Source of the DNA: Pseudomonas cyclaminis
Lineage (GTDB): Bacteria; Pseudomonadota; Gammaproteobacteria; Pseudomonadales; Pseudomonadaceae
DNA: 32,367 nucleotides
NCBI RefSeq assembly: GCF_015163715.1
Contig: NZ_JADDUM010000015.1
Location: forward strand, 1-32,367
Direction: 5' to 3'
The position numbers and the translations under genes were made by a program. Below the pieces are notes generated by a model. That model had not been told where the DNA came from. It saw only the letters and a program-made list of their open reading frames with translations, and did no database searches. This document shows positions 18,109 to 27,763 of this stretch, piece by piece (positions within the stretch are counted from its first letter, which is position 1; each line of letters opens with the position of its first letter).

Positions 18109-18552
18109 ATGTCCACCCAAGCAAAGCAACAGCAGACTCAAGGCCTCGGCGGCTTCGAACCCTATGTAGAAAAAAAGGGCGAGGAGTACATGGGCGAGCC
18201 CATGCGCGAGCACTTCACCAAGATCCTGAACAAGTGGAAACAGGACTTGATGCAGGAGGTCGACCGTACCGTTGACCACATGAAGGACGAAGCAGCCAAT
18301 TTCCCTGACCCGGCCGACCGTGCCAGCCAGGAAGAAGAGTTCGCCCTCGAACTACGCGCCCGTGATCGCGAGCGCAAGTTGATCAAGAAGATTGACAAGA
18401 CACTGCAACTGATCAAAGAGGAAGATTATGGCTGGTGCGAAAGCTGTGGCGTCGAGATCGGCATTCGTCGCCTGGAAGCCCGCCCAACCGCTGACCTGTG
18501 TGTAGACTGCAAGACCTTGGCTGAAATCAAGGAAAAACAGGTCGGCAAGTAA
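18109..18552 (+). CDS. dksA: RNA polymerase-binding transcription factor DksA
   Basis: The 147-residue protein binds the RNA polymerase secondary channel and, with ppGpp, tunes rRNA and amino-acid promoters. It has the two-helix coiled coil with the acidic tip 'DPADRA', then a four-cysteine zinc finger ('CESCGVEIGIRRLEARP...LCVDCK') and a C-terminal helix. I chose the ATG at 18109, which gives the standard MSTQAKQQ N-terminus; GAGAGG lies about 10 bases upstream. This is the classical zinc form; the second, zinc-independent DksA2 known in Pseudomonas is not in the window. A strong terminator follows. Confidence 0.97.
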   Translation: MSTQAKQQQTQGLGGFEPYVEKKGEEYMGEPMREHFTKILNKWKQDLMQEVDRTVDHMKDEAANFPDPADRASQEEEFALELRARDRERKLIKKIDKTLQLIKEEDYGWCESCGVEIGIRRLEARPTADLCVDCKTLAEIKEKQVGK

Positions 18553-18570
18553 TCCTGTCGAGCTGAACGA

Positions 18571-18600
18571 ATGGAGCGTGAAAACGCTCCATTTTTGTTT
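18571..18600 (+). terminator. Intrinsic terminator between dksA and gluQ
   Basis: ATGGAGCGT and ACGCTCCAT form a perfect 9-bp stem with a GAAA tetraloop (18571-18592), followed by a T-rich tract to 18600. It sits 18 bases after the dksA stop, so gluQ is expressed by read-through or from its own weak promoter. Confidence 0.93.
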
Positions 18601-18635
18601 CTGGCGTTTACCGATTATCCAGTAGTATCCGGCCC

Positions 18636-19523
18636 ATGACAGCCTCTACCTATATCGGGCGTTTCGCCCCCACGCCCAGCGGCCATTTACACTTTGGCTC
18701 CCTGGTCGCCGCCCTCGCCTCCTACCTTGATGCCCGCGCCAACCACGGCCGCTGGCTGATGCGCATGGAAGACCTCGACCCACCCCGCGAAGAACCCGGT
18801 GCCCAGGCGGCGATCCTGCATGCCTTGGAAAGCTACGGTTTTGAATGGGACGGTGAACTGGTCCGACAGAGCGAGCGGCATGAGGCCTACGCCAAAGTGC
18901 TGAACGACATGTTCAACCACGGCCTGGCCTACGCCTGCACCTGCTCGCGCAAACAACTGGAACCCTACAACGGGATTTATCCGGGCCTGTGCCGCAACGC
19001 CGGTCACGAGCAGCAAGATGCCGCCATCCGCTTGCGTGTTCCTGAGCTTTCGTATCACTTTACTGACCGTGTACAAGGTGAATTCCGACAACACCTGGGG
19101 CGCGAAGCGGGCGACTTTGTCATCCGTCGCCGCGACGGCCTCTATGCCTACCAACTGGCCGTGGTCCTGGATGACGCCTGGCAAGGTGTTACCGATATCG
19201 TGCGGGGCGCCGATTTACTCGACTCCACGCCGCGCCAACTGTATCTGCAAGAACTGCTGGGCCTGCGCCAACCGCGCTACCTGCATGTGCCGTTGATCGT
19301 CCAGCCGGACGGTAACAAACTCGGCAAATCCTACCGCTCGCCGCCGTTGACGCCCGACCAGGCCACGCCTTTGCTAGTAAGAGCCCTGCGCGCCCTCGGC
19401 CAGCAAACCGGCAGCGAACTGCTTCACGCCAGCCCCCGGGAACTGCTGGATTGGGGCATACGGCACTGGGATGCCACGCTGATCCCGCGCACACTCACCC
19501 TGGCCGAAGCGCAATTGAGCTGA
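18636..19523 (+). CDS. gluQ: Glutamyl-Q tRNA(Asp) synthetase
   Basis: The 295-residue enzyme is a truncated class I glutamyl-tRNA synthetase paralogue. It activates glutamate and attaches it to the queuosine base in the anticodon of tRNA(Asp), rather than to the tRNA 3' end. The HIGH-type motif is HLHFG at residues 17-21, the KMSKS-type motif is KLGKS at 228-232, and zinc ligands lie in 'CTCSRKQL' and 'GLC'. The anticodon-binding domain of true GluRS is missing, as expected. The gene follows dksA in many gammaproteobacteria. No strong Shine-Dalgarno is seen. Confidence 0.95.
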   Translation: MTASTYIGRFAPTPSGHLHFGSLVAALASYLDARANHGRWLMRMEDLDPPREEPGAQAAILHALESYGFEWDGELVRQSERHEAYAKVLNDMFNHGLAYACTCSRKQLEPYNGIYPGLCRNAGHEQQDAAIRLRVPELSYHFTDRVQGEFRQHLGREAGDFVIRRRDGLYAYQLAVVLDDAWQGVTDIVRGADLLDSTPRQLYLQELLGLRQPRYLHVPLIVQPDGNKLGKSYRSPPLTPDQATPLLVRALRALGQQTGSELLHASPRELLDWGIRHWDATLIPRTLTLAEAQLS

Positions 19524-19585
19524 AGGCGCTTGCAGCTTGCCAAGCATCCGTTACCATCGCCGCAGTTTTTTAATCAGAGGCCAAC

Positions 19586-19761
19586 ATGTACATCTATCGA
19601 TTGGTCCTGCTGCTGGTCGTCGGGATCTACCTGTTTTCTCCCGCCATCATGGATTGGTGGATCGACGCCACGGGCGCCTGGTATCGCCCTTATCTGCTGT
19701 GGCTGATCCTGATCGTCGTGACCTTCATCCTGCAGAGCCAAAAGATGCCGATGAGCTTTAG
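19586..19761 (+). pseudogene. cbrX: CbrX-like small membrane protein upstream of cbrA, apparently frameshifted into cbrA
   Basis: A short reading frame with an AGAGG ribosome binding site starts MYIYRLVLLLVVGIYLF and encodes two hydrophobic segments. In the sequence as given it runs in frame into cbrA. If one G is restored in the A-run near 19741-19745, it instead ends ...SQKDADEL at a TAG (19759-19761), a 58-residue protein whose end overlaps the cbrA start by 11 bases. The added G also improves the cbrA Shine-Dalgarno (AAGGA). A small coupled gene called cbrX is, as I recall, described upstream of cbrA in P. putida. Other frame lesions in the window make a sequencing slip likely, but a true fusion is not excluded. 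Confidence 0.6.
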
Positions 19762-22699
19762 CCTCACCCAGATGCTGCTGATCAGCGCCGCCTACCTGGC
19801 CGCACTGTTCGGCGTTGCCTGGATCAGTGAGCGCGGAATGATTCCGCGGGCGATCATTCGCCATCCGTTGACCTACACCTTGTCCCTCGGCGTGTACGCC
19901 AGCGCCTGGGCCTTCTATGGCACCGTGGGTCTGGCCTATCAGTACGGCTACGGCTTTCTCTCCAGCTACCTGGGCGTGTCCGGCGCGTTTTTGCTGGCGC
20001 CGGTATTGCTGTACCCGATCCTTAAAATCACCCGCACCTATCAGCTGTCGTCCCTGGCCGACCTGTTTGCCTTCCGCTTTCGCAGCACCTGGGCCGGGGC
20101 CCTGACCACGGTGTTCATGCTGATCGGCGTGCTGCCCTTGCTTGCCTTGCAAATACAGGCGGTGGCCGACTCCATCAGCATCCTCACCCGTGAGCCGGTG
20201 CAGCATCGGGTGGCCCTGGCGTTCTGCGCGCTGATTTCACTGTTCACGATCTTCTTCGGCTCACGCCATATCGCCACCCGCGAAAAACATGAAGGCCTGG
20301 TGTTTGCGATTGCCTTCGAATCAGTGATCAAGCTGATCGCCATCGGCGGCGTCGGCCTTTATGCGCTGTATGGTGTGTTCGACGGCCCGCAACAGTTGGA
20401 ACTGTGGCTGCTGCAAAACCAGACTGCCCTCGCCGCCCTCCACACCCCGTTGCAGGAAGGCCCATGGCGAACCCTGCTGCTGGTGTTTTTCGCCTCGGCG
20501 ATCGTGATGCCGCACATGTATCACATGACCTTTACCGAAAACCTCAACCCGCGCTCGCTGGTCAGCGCCAGTTGGGGGTTGCCGCTGTTCCTGCTGCTGA
20601 TGAGCCTGGCAGTGCCGTTGATCCTGTGGGCCGGCCTCAAGTTGGGCGCCACCACCAACCCCGAATATTTCACCCTTGGCATCGGCATTGCCGCCAATAG
20701 CCCGGCATTGGCGCTGCTCGCTTATGTCGGCGGTTTGTCGGCGGCCAGCGGGCTGATCATCGTCACGACCCTGGCCCTCTCCGGCATGGCACTCAATCAC
20801 CTGGTGCTGCCGCTCTATCAGCCACCGGCCGAAGGCAATATCTACCGCTGGCTGAAGTGGACGCGCCGTGCGTTGATCGTCGCGATCATCATGGCCGGTT
20901 ACTGTTTCTACCTGCTGCTGGGCGCCGGGCAAGACCTGGCCAACCTGGGTATCGTCGCGTTTGTCGCCACCTTGCAGTTCCTGCCGGGGGTGTTGTCGGT
21001 GCTGTACTGGCCGACGGCCAATCGCCGGGGCTTTATCGCGGGCCTGCTTGCCGGGATCCTGGTGTGGATCGTCACCATGCTGTTGCCGCTGGTCGGCAAC
21101 CTGCAGGGCTTCTACATTCCGCTGCTGAACATGATTTACGTGTTGGACGACACCAGTTGGCACATGGCCGCGATTGCTTCGTTGGCCGCCAACGTCCTGA
21201 TGTTCACCCTGATCTCCCTGTTCACCAACGCCAGCCCCGAAGAAACCAGCGCCGCCGAAGCGTGCGCGGTGGATAACGTACGTCGCCCGCAACGGCGCGA
21301 ACTGCATGCGGCCTCGCCCCAGGAGTTCGCCACCCAACTGGCCAAGCCCCTGGGCGCCAAAGCCGCGCAAAAAGAGGTGGAGCAGGCGCTGCGCGATCTC
21401 TACCTGCCATTCGACGAGCGGCGCCCGTATGCGCTACGCCGGTTACGCGACCGCATCGAAGCCAACCTGTCCGGCCTGATGGGCCCGAGCGTGTCCCAGG
21501 ACATGGTAGAGACCTTTTTGCCCTACAAGGCCGGCGGCGAAAACTACGTTACCGAAGACATCCATTTCATCGAGAGCCGGCTGGAGGATTACCACTCACG
21601 CCTCACGGGCCTTGCCGCCGAGCTCGACGCCTTGCGCCGCTACCATCGCCAGACGCTGCAAGAGTTGCCCATGGGCGTGTGCTCCCTGGCCAAGGATCAG
21701 GAGATCCTGATGTGGAACAAAGCCATGGAAGAACTCACCGGTATTGCCGCCCAGCGCGTCGTCGGTTCGCGCCTGAATACACTCGGCGATCCGTGGAAAG
21801 AGTTGCTCCAGGGCTTTATCAACCTGCCCGACGAGCACTTGCACAAGCAACATCTGGCCCTGGATGGCCAGACCCGTTGGCTCAACCTGCACAAAGCCGC
21901 CATCGACGAACCCCTCGCCCCCGGTAACAGCGGCCTGGTGCTGCTGGTGGAAGACCTGACCGAAACTCAGATGCTCGAAGACAAACTGGTGCACTCCGAG
22001 CGCCTGGCCAGTATTGGGCGCCTGGCGGCGGGTGTGGCCCACGAGATTGGCAACCCGATCACCGGTATTGCCTGCCTCGCGCAGAACCTGCGCGAAGAGC
22101 GCGAAGAGGACGGCGAAATCACCGAGATCAGCGGGCAAATCCTCGAACAGACCAAACGCGTGTCGCGCATCGTGCAGTCGCTGATGAGCTTTGCCCATGC
22201 CGGCGCCCATCAGAACCAGGACGAAGCGGTCTGTCTGGCCGAAGTGGCGCAGGATGCCATCGGGCTGCTCGCCTTGAACCGACGCAATTTCGAAGTACAG
22301 TTTTTCAACCTGTGCGACCCCGATCATTGGGTCGATGGCGACTCACAACGTCTGGCCCAAGTATTGATCAACCTGCTGTCCAATTCCCGCGACGCGACAC
22401 CTGCGGGTGGTGCAGTACGCGTCAAGACCGAGGCTTTCGAACACACGGTCGATCTGATCGTCGAAGATGAAGGTAGCGGCATTCCACAGAACATCATGGA
22501 CCGATTGTTCGAACCCTTCTTCACCACCAAGGACCCAGGTGAAGGTACCGGTCTGGGCCTTGCACTGGTCTATTCCATCGTTGAAGAGCATTATGGACAA
22601 ATCACCATCGACAGCCCGGCTGACACCGAAAGCCAACGCGGCACCCGTATTCGGGTGACCTTGCCGCGTCATGTCGAAGCGACGTCCGCTGTGAACTGA
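19751..22699 (+). CDS. cbrA: CbrA, sensor histidine kinase with a solute-symporter-like membrane domain
   Basis: CbrA senses carbon/nitrogen status and phosphorylates CbrB. The N-terminal half (to about residue 500) is a sodium:solute symporter (SLC5-like) domain with a dozen or more membrane segments. It is followed by a linker, a PAS domain ('[20 protein letters not shown]'), the HisKA domain with the phospho-acceptor His764 in '[15 protein letters not shown]', and the HATPase domain ('[15 protein letters not shown]', 'DEGSGIP', '[11 protein letters not shown]'). From the ATG at 19751 the protein has 982 residues, matching the roughly 983 of known CbrA; the longer in-frame start at 19586 would fuse the cbrX region. 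The cbrB gene follows after 22 bases. Confidence 0.95.
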   Translation: MSFSLTQMLLISAAYLAALFGVAWISERGMIPRAIIRHPLTYTLSLGVYASAWAFYGTVGLAYQYGYGFLSSYLGVSGAFLLAPVLLYPILKITRTYQLSSLADLFAFRFRSTWAGALTTVFMLIGVLPLLALQIQAVADSISILTREPVQHRVALAFCALISLFTIFFGSRHIATREKHEGLVFAIAFESVIKLIAIGGVGLYALYGVFDGPQQLELWLLQNQTALAALHTPLQEGPWRTLLLVFFASAIVMPHMYHMTFTENLNPRSLVSASWGLPLFLLLMSLAVPLILWAGLKLGATTNPEYFTLGIGIAANSPALALLAYVGGLSAASGLIIVTTLALSGMALNHLVLPLYQPPAEGNIYRWLKWTRRALIVAIIMAGYCFYLLLGAGQDLANLGIVAFVATLQFLPGVLSVLYWPTANRRGFIAGLLAGILVWIVTMLLPLVGNLQGFYIPLLNMIYVLDDTSWHMAAIASLAANVLMFTLISLFTNASPEETSAAEACAVDNVRRPQRRELHAASPQEFATQLAKPLGAKAAQKEVEQALRDLYLPFDERRPYALRRLRDRIEANLSGLMGPSVSQDMVETFLPYKAGGENYVTEDIHFIESRLEDYHSRLTGLAAELDALRRYHRQTLQELPMGVCSLAKDQEILMWNKAMEELTGIAAQRVVGSRLNTLGDPWKELLQGFINLPDEHLHKQHLALDGQTRWLNLHKAAIDEPLAPGNSGLVLLVEDLTETQMLEDKLVHSERLASIGRLAAGVAHEIGNPITGIACLAQNLREEREEDGEITEISGQILEQTKRVSRIVQSLMSFAHAGAHQNQDEAVCLAEVAQDAIGLLALNRRNFEVQFFNLCDPDHWVDGDSQRLAQVLINLLSNSRDATPAGGAVRVKTEAFEHTVDLIVEDEGSGIPQNIMDRLFEPFFTTKDPGEGTGLGLALVYSIVEEHYGQITIDSPADTESQRGTRIRVTLPRHVEATSAVN

Positions 22700-22721
22700 G
22701 ACCGTCGAGAGAATTGAATCA

Positions 22722-24149
22722 ATGCCGCACATTTTGATCGTCGAAGACGAAACCATTATCCGCTCTGCCTTGCGTCGCCTGCTTGAACGTAACCAGTACC
22801 AGGTCAGCGAAGCCGGCTCGGTGCAGGAAGCCCAGGAGCGTTTCAGCATTCCCACGTTCGACCTGATTGTCAGTGACCTGCGCCTGCCCGGCGCGCCGGG
22901 CACCGAACTGATCAAGCTTGGCCAGGGTACGCCGGTGCTGATCATGACCAGCTACGCCAGCCTGCGCTCGGCAGTGGACTCCATGAAGATGGGCGCGGTG
23001 GATTACATTGCCAAACCCTTCGACCACGATGAAATGCTCCAGGCCGTGGCGCGCATCCTGCGTGACCGTCAGTCGGCCAGCAGCGCGCCAGCCGAACAAC
23101 GACCCGCCGGCAAGGCTGCCGAAAAACCGGGCGTCGACAACAGCAACGGCGAAATCGGCATCATCGGCTCCTGCCCACCGATGCAGGATCTGTACAGCAA
23201 GATCCGCAAAGTGGCGCCTACCGACTCCAATGTGTTGATCCAGGGCGAGTCAGGCACCGGTAAGGAATTGGTGGCCCGCGCCCTGCACAACCTGTCCAAG
23301 CGCGCCAAGGCACCGATGATCTCGGTGAACTGCGCGGCGATCCCCGAATCCCTGATCGAATCCGAACTGTTTGGCCACGAAAAAGGCGCGTTCACTGGCG
23401 CCAGCGCCGGACGTGCGGGCCTGGTGGAAGCGGCGGACGGCGGCACGCTGTTCCTTGATGAAATCGGCGAGCTGCCACTGGAAGCACAAGCGCGATTGCT
23501 GCGCGTACTGCAGGAAGGCGAAATTCGTCGGGTGGGTTCGGTGCAATCCCAGAAGGTCGATGTGCGCCTGATCGCGGCGACCCACCGTGACCTCAAGAGC
23601 CTGGCCAAGATCGGCCAGTTCCGTGAAGACTTGTACTACCGCCTGCACGTGATCGCACTCAAGCTGCCGGCCCTGCGTGAACGCGGCGCCGACGTCAACG
23701 AGATCGCCAGCGCGTTCCTGCTGCGCCAGAGCGCACGCATCAACCGTACCGACCTGAAGTTTGCACCGGACGCCGAGCAGGCCATTCGACATTACTCGTG
23801 GCCGGGTAACGTACGTGAGCTGGAGAATGCGGTAGAACGTGCGGTGATTCTGTCGGAGAGCCCGGAAATTTCCGCCGAGCTGCTGGGTATCGATATCGAG
23901 CTCAGTGACCTGGAAGACGACGACTTCATTGGCCTGGCCCCGCAACAGGGCGGTAGCAATACCAGCCATGAGCCGACAGAGGACTTGTCACTGGAGGATT
24001 ACTTCCAGCACTTCGTCCTTGAGCATCAGGACCACATGACCGAGACCGAACTGGCACGCAAACTGGGCGTGAGCCGTAAATGCCTGTGGGAACGGCGCCA
24101 GCGCCTGGGTATTCCACGGCGCAAGACCGGTGTGGCCAGCGAAAGCTGA
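22722..24149 (+). CDS. cbrB: CbrB, sigma-54-dependent response regulator
   Basis: The 475-residue NtrC-family activator switches on crcZ and catabolic genes when preferred carbon is scarce. The receiver domain has the phospho-acceptor Asp52 ('[11 protein letters not shown]') and the acidic pair Glu8-Asp9. The AAA+ domain has Walker A 'GESGTGKE', the sigma-54 contact loop GAFTGA, and Walker B '[12 protein letters not shown]'. The C-terminal Fis-type helix-turn-helix is '[20 protein letters not shown]'. It is co-transcribed with cbrA. A typical CbrB palindrome lies 42 bases downstream of its stop, in front of crcZ. Confidence 0.97.
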   Translation: MPHILIVEDETIIRSALRRLLERNQYQVSEAGSVQEAQERFSIPTFDLIVSDLRLPGAPGTELIKLGQGTPVLIMTSYASLRSAVDSMKMGAVDYIAKPFDHDEMLQAVARILRDRQSASSAPAEQRPAGKAAEKPGVDNSNGEIGIIGSCPPMQDLYSKIRKVAPTDSNVLIQGESGTGKELVARALHNLSKRAKAPMISVNCAAIPESLIESELFGHEKGAFTGASAGRAGLVEAADGGTLFLDEIGELPLEAQARLLRVLQEGEIRRVGSVQSQKVDVRLIAATHRDLKSLAKIGQFREDLYYRLHVIALKLPALRERGADVNEIASAFLLRQSARINRTDLKFAPDAEQAIRHYSWPGNVRELENAVERAVILSESPEISAELLGIDIELSDLEDDDFIGLAPQQGGSNTSHEPTEDLSLEDYFQHFVLEHQDHMTETELARKLGVSRKCLWERRQRLGIPRRKTGVASES

Positions 24150-24190
24150 GGATTCGCCCCCACAGGTAACACCCAGTGATGTGAAAAAAC

Positions 24191-24216
24191 TGTTACCGCT
24201 GATTTTTTGCGTAACA
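24191..24216. promoter_or_regulatory. CbrB binding site (upstream activating sequence of crcZ)
   Basis: TGTTAC (24191-24196) and GTAACA (24211-24216) are separated by exactly 14 bases, the TGTTAC-N14-GTAACA palindrome reported for CbrB in P. putida as I recall it. Extra half-sites lie on both sides (GGTAAC at about 24166 and 24232). The site is about 125 bases upstream of the sigma-54 promoter at 24315, a usual enhancer distance. Confidence 0.85.
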
Positions 24217-24255
24217 AAAGCCGGGGCTTACGGTAACGGAGCCCCGGCTTTTTTT
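24216..24255 (+). terminator. Intrinsic terminator of cbrAB
   Basis: AAAGCCGGGGCT and AGCCCCGGCTTT form a 12-bp stem around an 11-base loop, followed by seven T (24249-24255). Its left edge abuts the CbrB palindrome. Confidence 0.93.
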
Positions 24256-24314
24256 GGTCCGTCAAAAACCCGAAAACCCCTCAACCCCCCGGTTTTACTG
24301 GGTACTGCAAAAGT

Positions 24315-24330
24315 TGGCACGCACCCTGCT
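24315..24330 (+). promoter_or_regulatory. Sigma-54 (-24/-12) promoter of crcZ
   Basis: TGGCAC followed by CTGCT places GG (24316-24317) and GC (24328-24329) exactly 10 bases apart, as RpoN promoters require. The predicted +1 is about 24341. With the CbrB palindrome upstream this is a CbrB/RpoN-driven promoter. Confidence 0.88.
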
Positions 24331-24340
24331 ATATGCTTAG

Positions 24341-24717
24341 TACAAAAACAATAACAAGCTTTGTACAAGACAATAAAAATAAGACGAATCGACTCACGCA
24401 TAACAAAAACAACACGGCGGAGGCGCAGCTAACTGATTCTTTTGGAGAGGCGTTGCATTTGGGGCTTGCCCCGCAACCAGGCCGAGAACAACAAAAACTG
24501 CCCTAAGGCAGAGCCTGAACTGGTTGGATCGTAGATCAGCAACACAGCGACCAAAGCAATCCGTTTGCTCTTGACTCCCGATTGGGAGTGTCATGAAGGT
24601 GAAGCTTCATGGCGAGGGCGATCAACAAAAACAAAAAGCCCGAAACCAATAATAAAAAAAGAGCACGCAACTACTTCTGGGGGAGCTTCGGCTCCCCTTG
24701 TAGTTTCTGGAATTTGA
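24341..24717 (+). ncRNA. crcZ: CrcZ, Hfq/Crc-titrating small RNA
   Basis: This gene-free stretch downstream of cbrB has the position, promoter and content of CrcZ, which relieves catabolite repression by binding Hfq (with Crc) through unpaired A-rich motifs. About six such motifs are visible: near 24343-24358, 24366-24383, 24401-24415, 24486-24499, 24623-24638 and 24642-24660. A 7-bp hairpin (CATGAAG/CTTCATG, about 24592-24611) lies between the fourth and fifth. The predicted length of about 377 nt fits Pseudomonas CrcZ. Short reading frames on either strand here are not credible genes. Confidence 0.9.
24669..24717 (+). terminator. Terminator of crcZ
   Basis: GGGGAGC-TTCG-GCTCCCC makes a very stable tetraloop hairpin, extended by AACTAC and GTAGTT on its flanks. 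The T-tract is short and interrupted, but the position at the end of the last A-rich motif supports it as the crcZ 3' end. Confidence 0.8.
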
Positions 24718-24847
24718 CGCTTCAAAGGCTTATGGCGCAATGCCTGTAGCTTGTTCCTACACCATCCCCTGACTAAATGCTAGAATCCCCGCCCATCATG
24801 CGGTCATTCTTCGTTATGGCCGAACATTCCTTCAAACAGTGCATCCC

Positions 24848-26247
24848 ATGCTGAAGAAGTTGTTCCAGTCATTCCGTTCTCCCTTGCGTCGTACGCAACA
24901 CATTCGCAGCACGCCTGAAGTGCTTAACAGCAATCAGCATTCATTGCAGCGCGCTCAGTTCAGCCGTTATGCGGTGAACATCGTCGAACGTTTGCAGAAC
25001 GCCGGCTACCAGGCTTATCTGGTGGGCGGCTGCGTACGCGACATGCTGCTCAATATCACGCCCAAGGACTTCGACGTCGCCACCAGCGCCACGCCTGAGC
25101 AGGTCCGCGCCGAGTTTCGCAATGCGCGCATCATCGGCCGGCGTTTCAAGTTGGTGCATATCCACTTCGGTCGCGAAATCATCGAAGTCGCGACGTTCCG
25201 CGCCGGTCACCCGCAAAACGATGACGAGGAAGACACCAATCAGTCTTCTCGCAACGAGAGCGGGCGCATTCTGCGCGACAACGTCTACGGCACCCTGGAA
25301 GAAGACGCGCAACGCCGTGACTTCACCATCAACGCCCTGTATTACGATCCGGTCAGCGAGCGCATCCTCGATTACGCCAACGGCGTACACGATATCCGCA
25401 ACAACCTGATCCGCTTGATCGGCGACCCGACACAGCGCTACCAGGAAGACCCGGTGCGCATGCTGCGGGCCGTGCGTTTTGCCGCCAAGCTCAACTTCGG
25501 TATCGAGAAACACACTGCCGCGCCGATTCGCGACCTGGCACCGATGCTGCGGGAAATCCCGTCCGCACGCCTGTTCGAAGAAGTGCTCAAGCTGTTCTTG
25601 TCGGGCTACGCCGCCGACACCTTTGAGATGCTCGTGGACCTGCAGTTGTTCGACCCACTGTTCCCGGCCAGCGCCGAGGCACTGGAACACAACCCGACTT
25701 ATACCCACACGCTGATCAGCGAAGCCTTGATCAACACCGACCTGCGCATCAAACAGAACAAACCGGTCACCCCGGCGTTCCTGTTTGCTGCCCTGTTGTG
25801 GCCGGCCTGCCAAAACGCGTACTGCGTTTGCAGGACCGTGGCATGCCGCCGATTCCGGCGATGCAGGAAGCCGCCCACGAGTTGATCGCCGAACAGTGCC
25901 AGCGCATCGCCATTCCGAAACGCTTCACCATGCCGATCCGCGAGATCTGGGACATGCAGGAACGCTTACCGCGCCGCAGCGGCAAGCGCGCCGACCTGCT
26001 GCTGGACAACCCGCGCTTCCGGGCGGGCTATGACTTCCTGCTGCTGCGCGAAAGTGCCGGCGAGCAGACCGATGGCCTGGGCGAATGGTGGACAGACTAC
26101 CAGGACGCCAACGACAGCCAGCGCCGCGACATGATTCGCGACCTCGGCAGCAAAGGCGATGGCGAAAGCGCCGGGCCTAAAAAGCGTCGTCGCAGCGGCA
26201 GCAAGCGCAAACGCAGCGCCGATGCCTCGGGCGCCGCAGGCGAATAA
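24848..26247 (+). pseudogene. pcnB: Poly(A) polymerase I, interrupted by a single-base frameshift
   Basis: PcnB adds 3' poly(A) tails that promote RNA decay. The nucleotidyltransferase core is 'YLVGGCVRDMLLNITPKDFDVATSA' (GG at 60-61, metal-binding Asp74 and Asp76), then 'RRDFTINALYYDP' and the RNA-binding 'DPVRMLRAVRFAAKL'. The frame breaks after '...LFAALLWPA' near 25803-25808; adding one C there continues directly into 'LPKRVLRLQDRGMPPIPAM' and on to a lysine/arginine-rich tail ending at 26247, about 466 residues, the normal size. I chose the ATG at 24848 (MLKKLFQSF); a GTG at 24839 is possible. Since the gene is otherwise intact, the lesion is probably a sequencing error. Confidence 0.92.
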
Positions 26248-26249
26248 AC

Positions 26250-26747
26250 GTGGAACGTATCTACATCGGCATGGGCAGCAACCTCGCTGCCCCGGAGCAA
26301 CAATTGCGCAGCGCTGTCGAAGCGCTGGCGCAGTTGCCCGGCACCCACGTCTCAGGCGTCTCTGCCTTCTATCAAAGTGATTCCCTGCTCCCAGGCCAAC
26401 CGCGCTACACCAATGCGGTCGCCGCCCTGGACAGCAGCCTGGCGCCCCTGGACCTGCTGGATGCGCTGCAAGCCATCGAGAACGACCAAGGCCGCGAACG
26501 CCTTGAACGTTGGGGCCCGCGAACACTCGACCTGGACATCCTGCTGTTCGGCGATCGCCTGATCGACGAGCCGCGCCTGAAGGTGCCGCATTACCAGATG
26601 CACCTGCGGGCGTTTGTGCTGTATCCACTGGCCGAACTCGCCCCCACCGCCCTGCAATTACCTGACGGCCAACGGTTGAGCGCCCTGCTTGAGGCCTGCC
26701 CGTTTATTGGCCTGGAGCGCCTCTGCACTGCTGAATCGGATCAGTAA
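26250..26747 (+). CDS. folK: 2-amino-4-hydroxy-6-hydroxymethyldihydropteridine pyrophosphokinase
   Basis: The 165-residue enzyme transfers pyrophosphate from ATP to 6-hydroxymethyl-dihydropterin, the step before dihydropteroate synthase in folate synthesis. Family landmarks are 'IYIGMGSNLAAPE' at the start, 'FYQSDSLLPGQPRYTNAV', the signature 'RWGPRTLDLDILLFGD' with its Mg2+-binding Asp pair, and 'VPHYQMHLRAFVLYPLAE'. The GTG start is 2 bases after the pcnB stop, so translation is coupled. The pcnB-folK-pan order is conserved in gammaproteobacteria. Confidence 0.95.
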   Translation: MERIYIGMGSNLAAPEQQLRSAVEALAQLPGTHVSGVSAFYQSDSLLPGQPRYTNAVAALDSSLAPLDLLDALQAIENDQGRERLERWGPRTLDLDILLFGDRLIDEPRLKVPHYQMHLRAFVLYPLAELAPTALQLPDGQRLSALLEACPFIGLERLCTAESDQ

Positions 26748-26784
26748 CACGGGTAACACCCCACGCGTAACAATGCGGTAACAC
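26744..26784 (+). repeat. Cluster of four GTAACA direct repeats between folK and panB
   Basis: GTAACA occurs at 26744, 26753, 26767 and 26778, always in the same orientation, three of the four as GTAACAC. The first overlaps the folK stop codon. GTAACA is one half of the CbrB palindrome found at 24191-24216, but no inverted partner at 14 bases is present here. The rest of the 26748-26962 gap holds no clear promoter. Confidence 0.5.
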
Positions 26785-26962
26785 ATCCAATTGACTTCCC
26801 GTGTCCTCCTCACGACTATAGGCGTCCCGCTGCCGCCAACCCGGCGCTGAAGGGCGCAATCCAGGCCTTATAAGCACTGCTCTCAAGACGGTGCGCCTGT
26901 ATAAAACGAAGACTCACGCGCGTAACTCGCTGTTTCCAAGCGCCTGAACGAGGACCCTTTTC

Positions 26963-27763
26963 ATGCCAGACATTACCCTGACCACCTTGCAGAGCCTCAA
27001 GCTCAAAGGTGAAAAAATCACCATGCTGACCTGCTACGACGCCACCTTCGCCCACGCCAGCTGCCAGGCCGGGGTTGAGGTGTTGCTGGTAGGCGACTCC
27101 CTGGGCATGGTTCTTCAAGGGAATGACAGCACCCTCCCCGTGACCACCGATGAACTGGCCTACCACACGGCCAGCGTCAAGCGCGGTAACAACGGCGCCT
27201 TCATCATCGCCGACCTGCCGTTCATGGACTACGCCACCGTCGAACAGACCTTCCTCAACGCTGGCAAACTGATGCGCGCCGGTGCACACATGGTCAAAGT
27301 GGAAGGTGCCGTGTGGCTCGCCGAGTCGATTCGCCTGCTGGCTGAACGCGGCGTGCCGGTGTGCGCACATATGGGCCTTACGCCACAGTCGGTGAACATC
27401 CTCGGCGGCTACAAGGTACAAGGCCGCAACGAAGCCCAGGCGCGGCAGATGCGTGCCGATGCCATCGCCCTGGAGCAGGCGGGCGTTGCGATGATCCTGC
27501 TTGAATGCGTGCCCAGCGAACTCGCCGCCGAAATCACCCAGGCCGTCAAAGTGCCGGTGATCGGCATTGGTGCAGGCTCGGCAACCGATGGCCAGGTGCT
27601 GGTGCTGCACGACATGCTCGGCCTGTCGATTACCGGCCGCGTGCCTAAGTTCGTGAAGAACTTCATGACCGGTCAGGACAGCATCCACGCGGCATTGAGC
27701 GCTTACGTCACCGAAGTCAAAGGCGTGACCTTCCCAGGCGCCGAACACGGATTCTCTGCATGA
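26963..27763 (+). CDS. panB: 3-methyl-2-oxobutanoate hydroxymethyltransferase
   Basis: The 266-residue enzyme adds a hydroxymethyl group from methylene-tetrahydrofolate to alpha-ketoisovalerate, making ketopantoate for coenzyme A synthesis. The TIM-barrel metal site is in '[13 protein letters not shown]' and 'IADLPFMDY'. Other landmarks are 'VKVEGAVWL', '[13 protein letters not shown]' and the catalytic Glu in '[10 protein letters not shown]'. A GAGGA ribosome binding site lies about 8 bases upstream. Its end overlaps the panC start by 4 bases (ATGA). Its ketoacid substrate comes from the valine pathway, whose ilvIHC genes are at the other end of the window. Confidence 0.97.
   Translation: MPDITLTTLQSLKLKGEKITMLTCYDATFAHASCQAGVEVLLVGDSLGMVLQGNDSTLPVTTDELAYHTASVKRGNNGAFIIADLPFMDYATVEQTFLNAGKLMRAGAHMVKVEGAVWLAESIRLLAERGVPVCAHMGLTPQSVNILGGYKVQGRNEAQARQMRADAIALEQAGVAMILLECVPSELAAEITQAVKVPVIGIGAGSATDGQVLVLHDMLGLSITGRVPKFVKNFMTGQDSIHAALSAYVTEVKGVTFPGAEHGFSA

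Noticed and set aside
20321..21370. Minus-strand open frame of 349 codons opposite cbrA
   Set aside because: The translation is Gln/Arg/His-rich without motifs, as expected for the reverse of a membrane-domain coding region.
24394..24594. Short minus-strand frame inside the crcZ region
   Set aside because: The region has the promoter, A-rich motifs and terminator of a non-coding RNA on the plus strand, and the frame shows no protein features.
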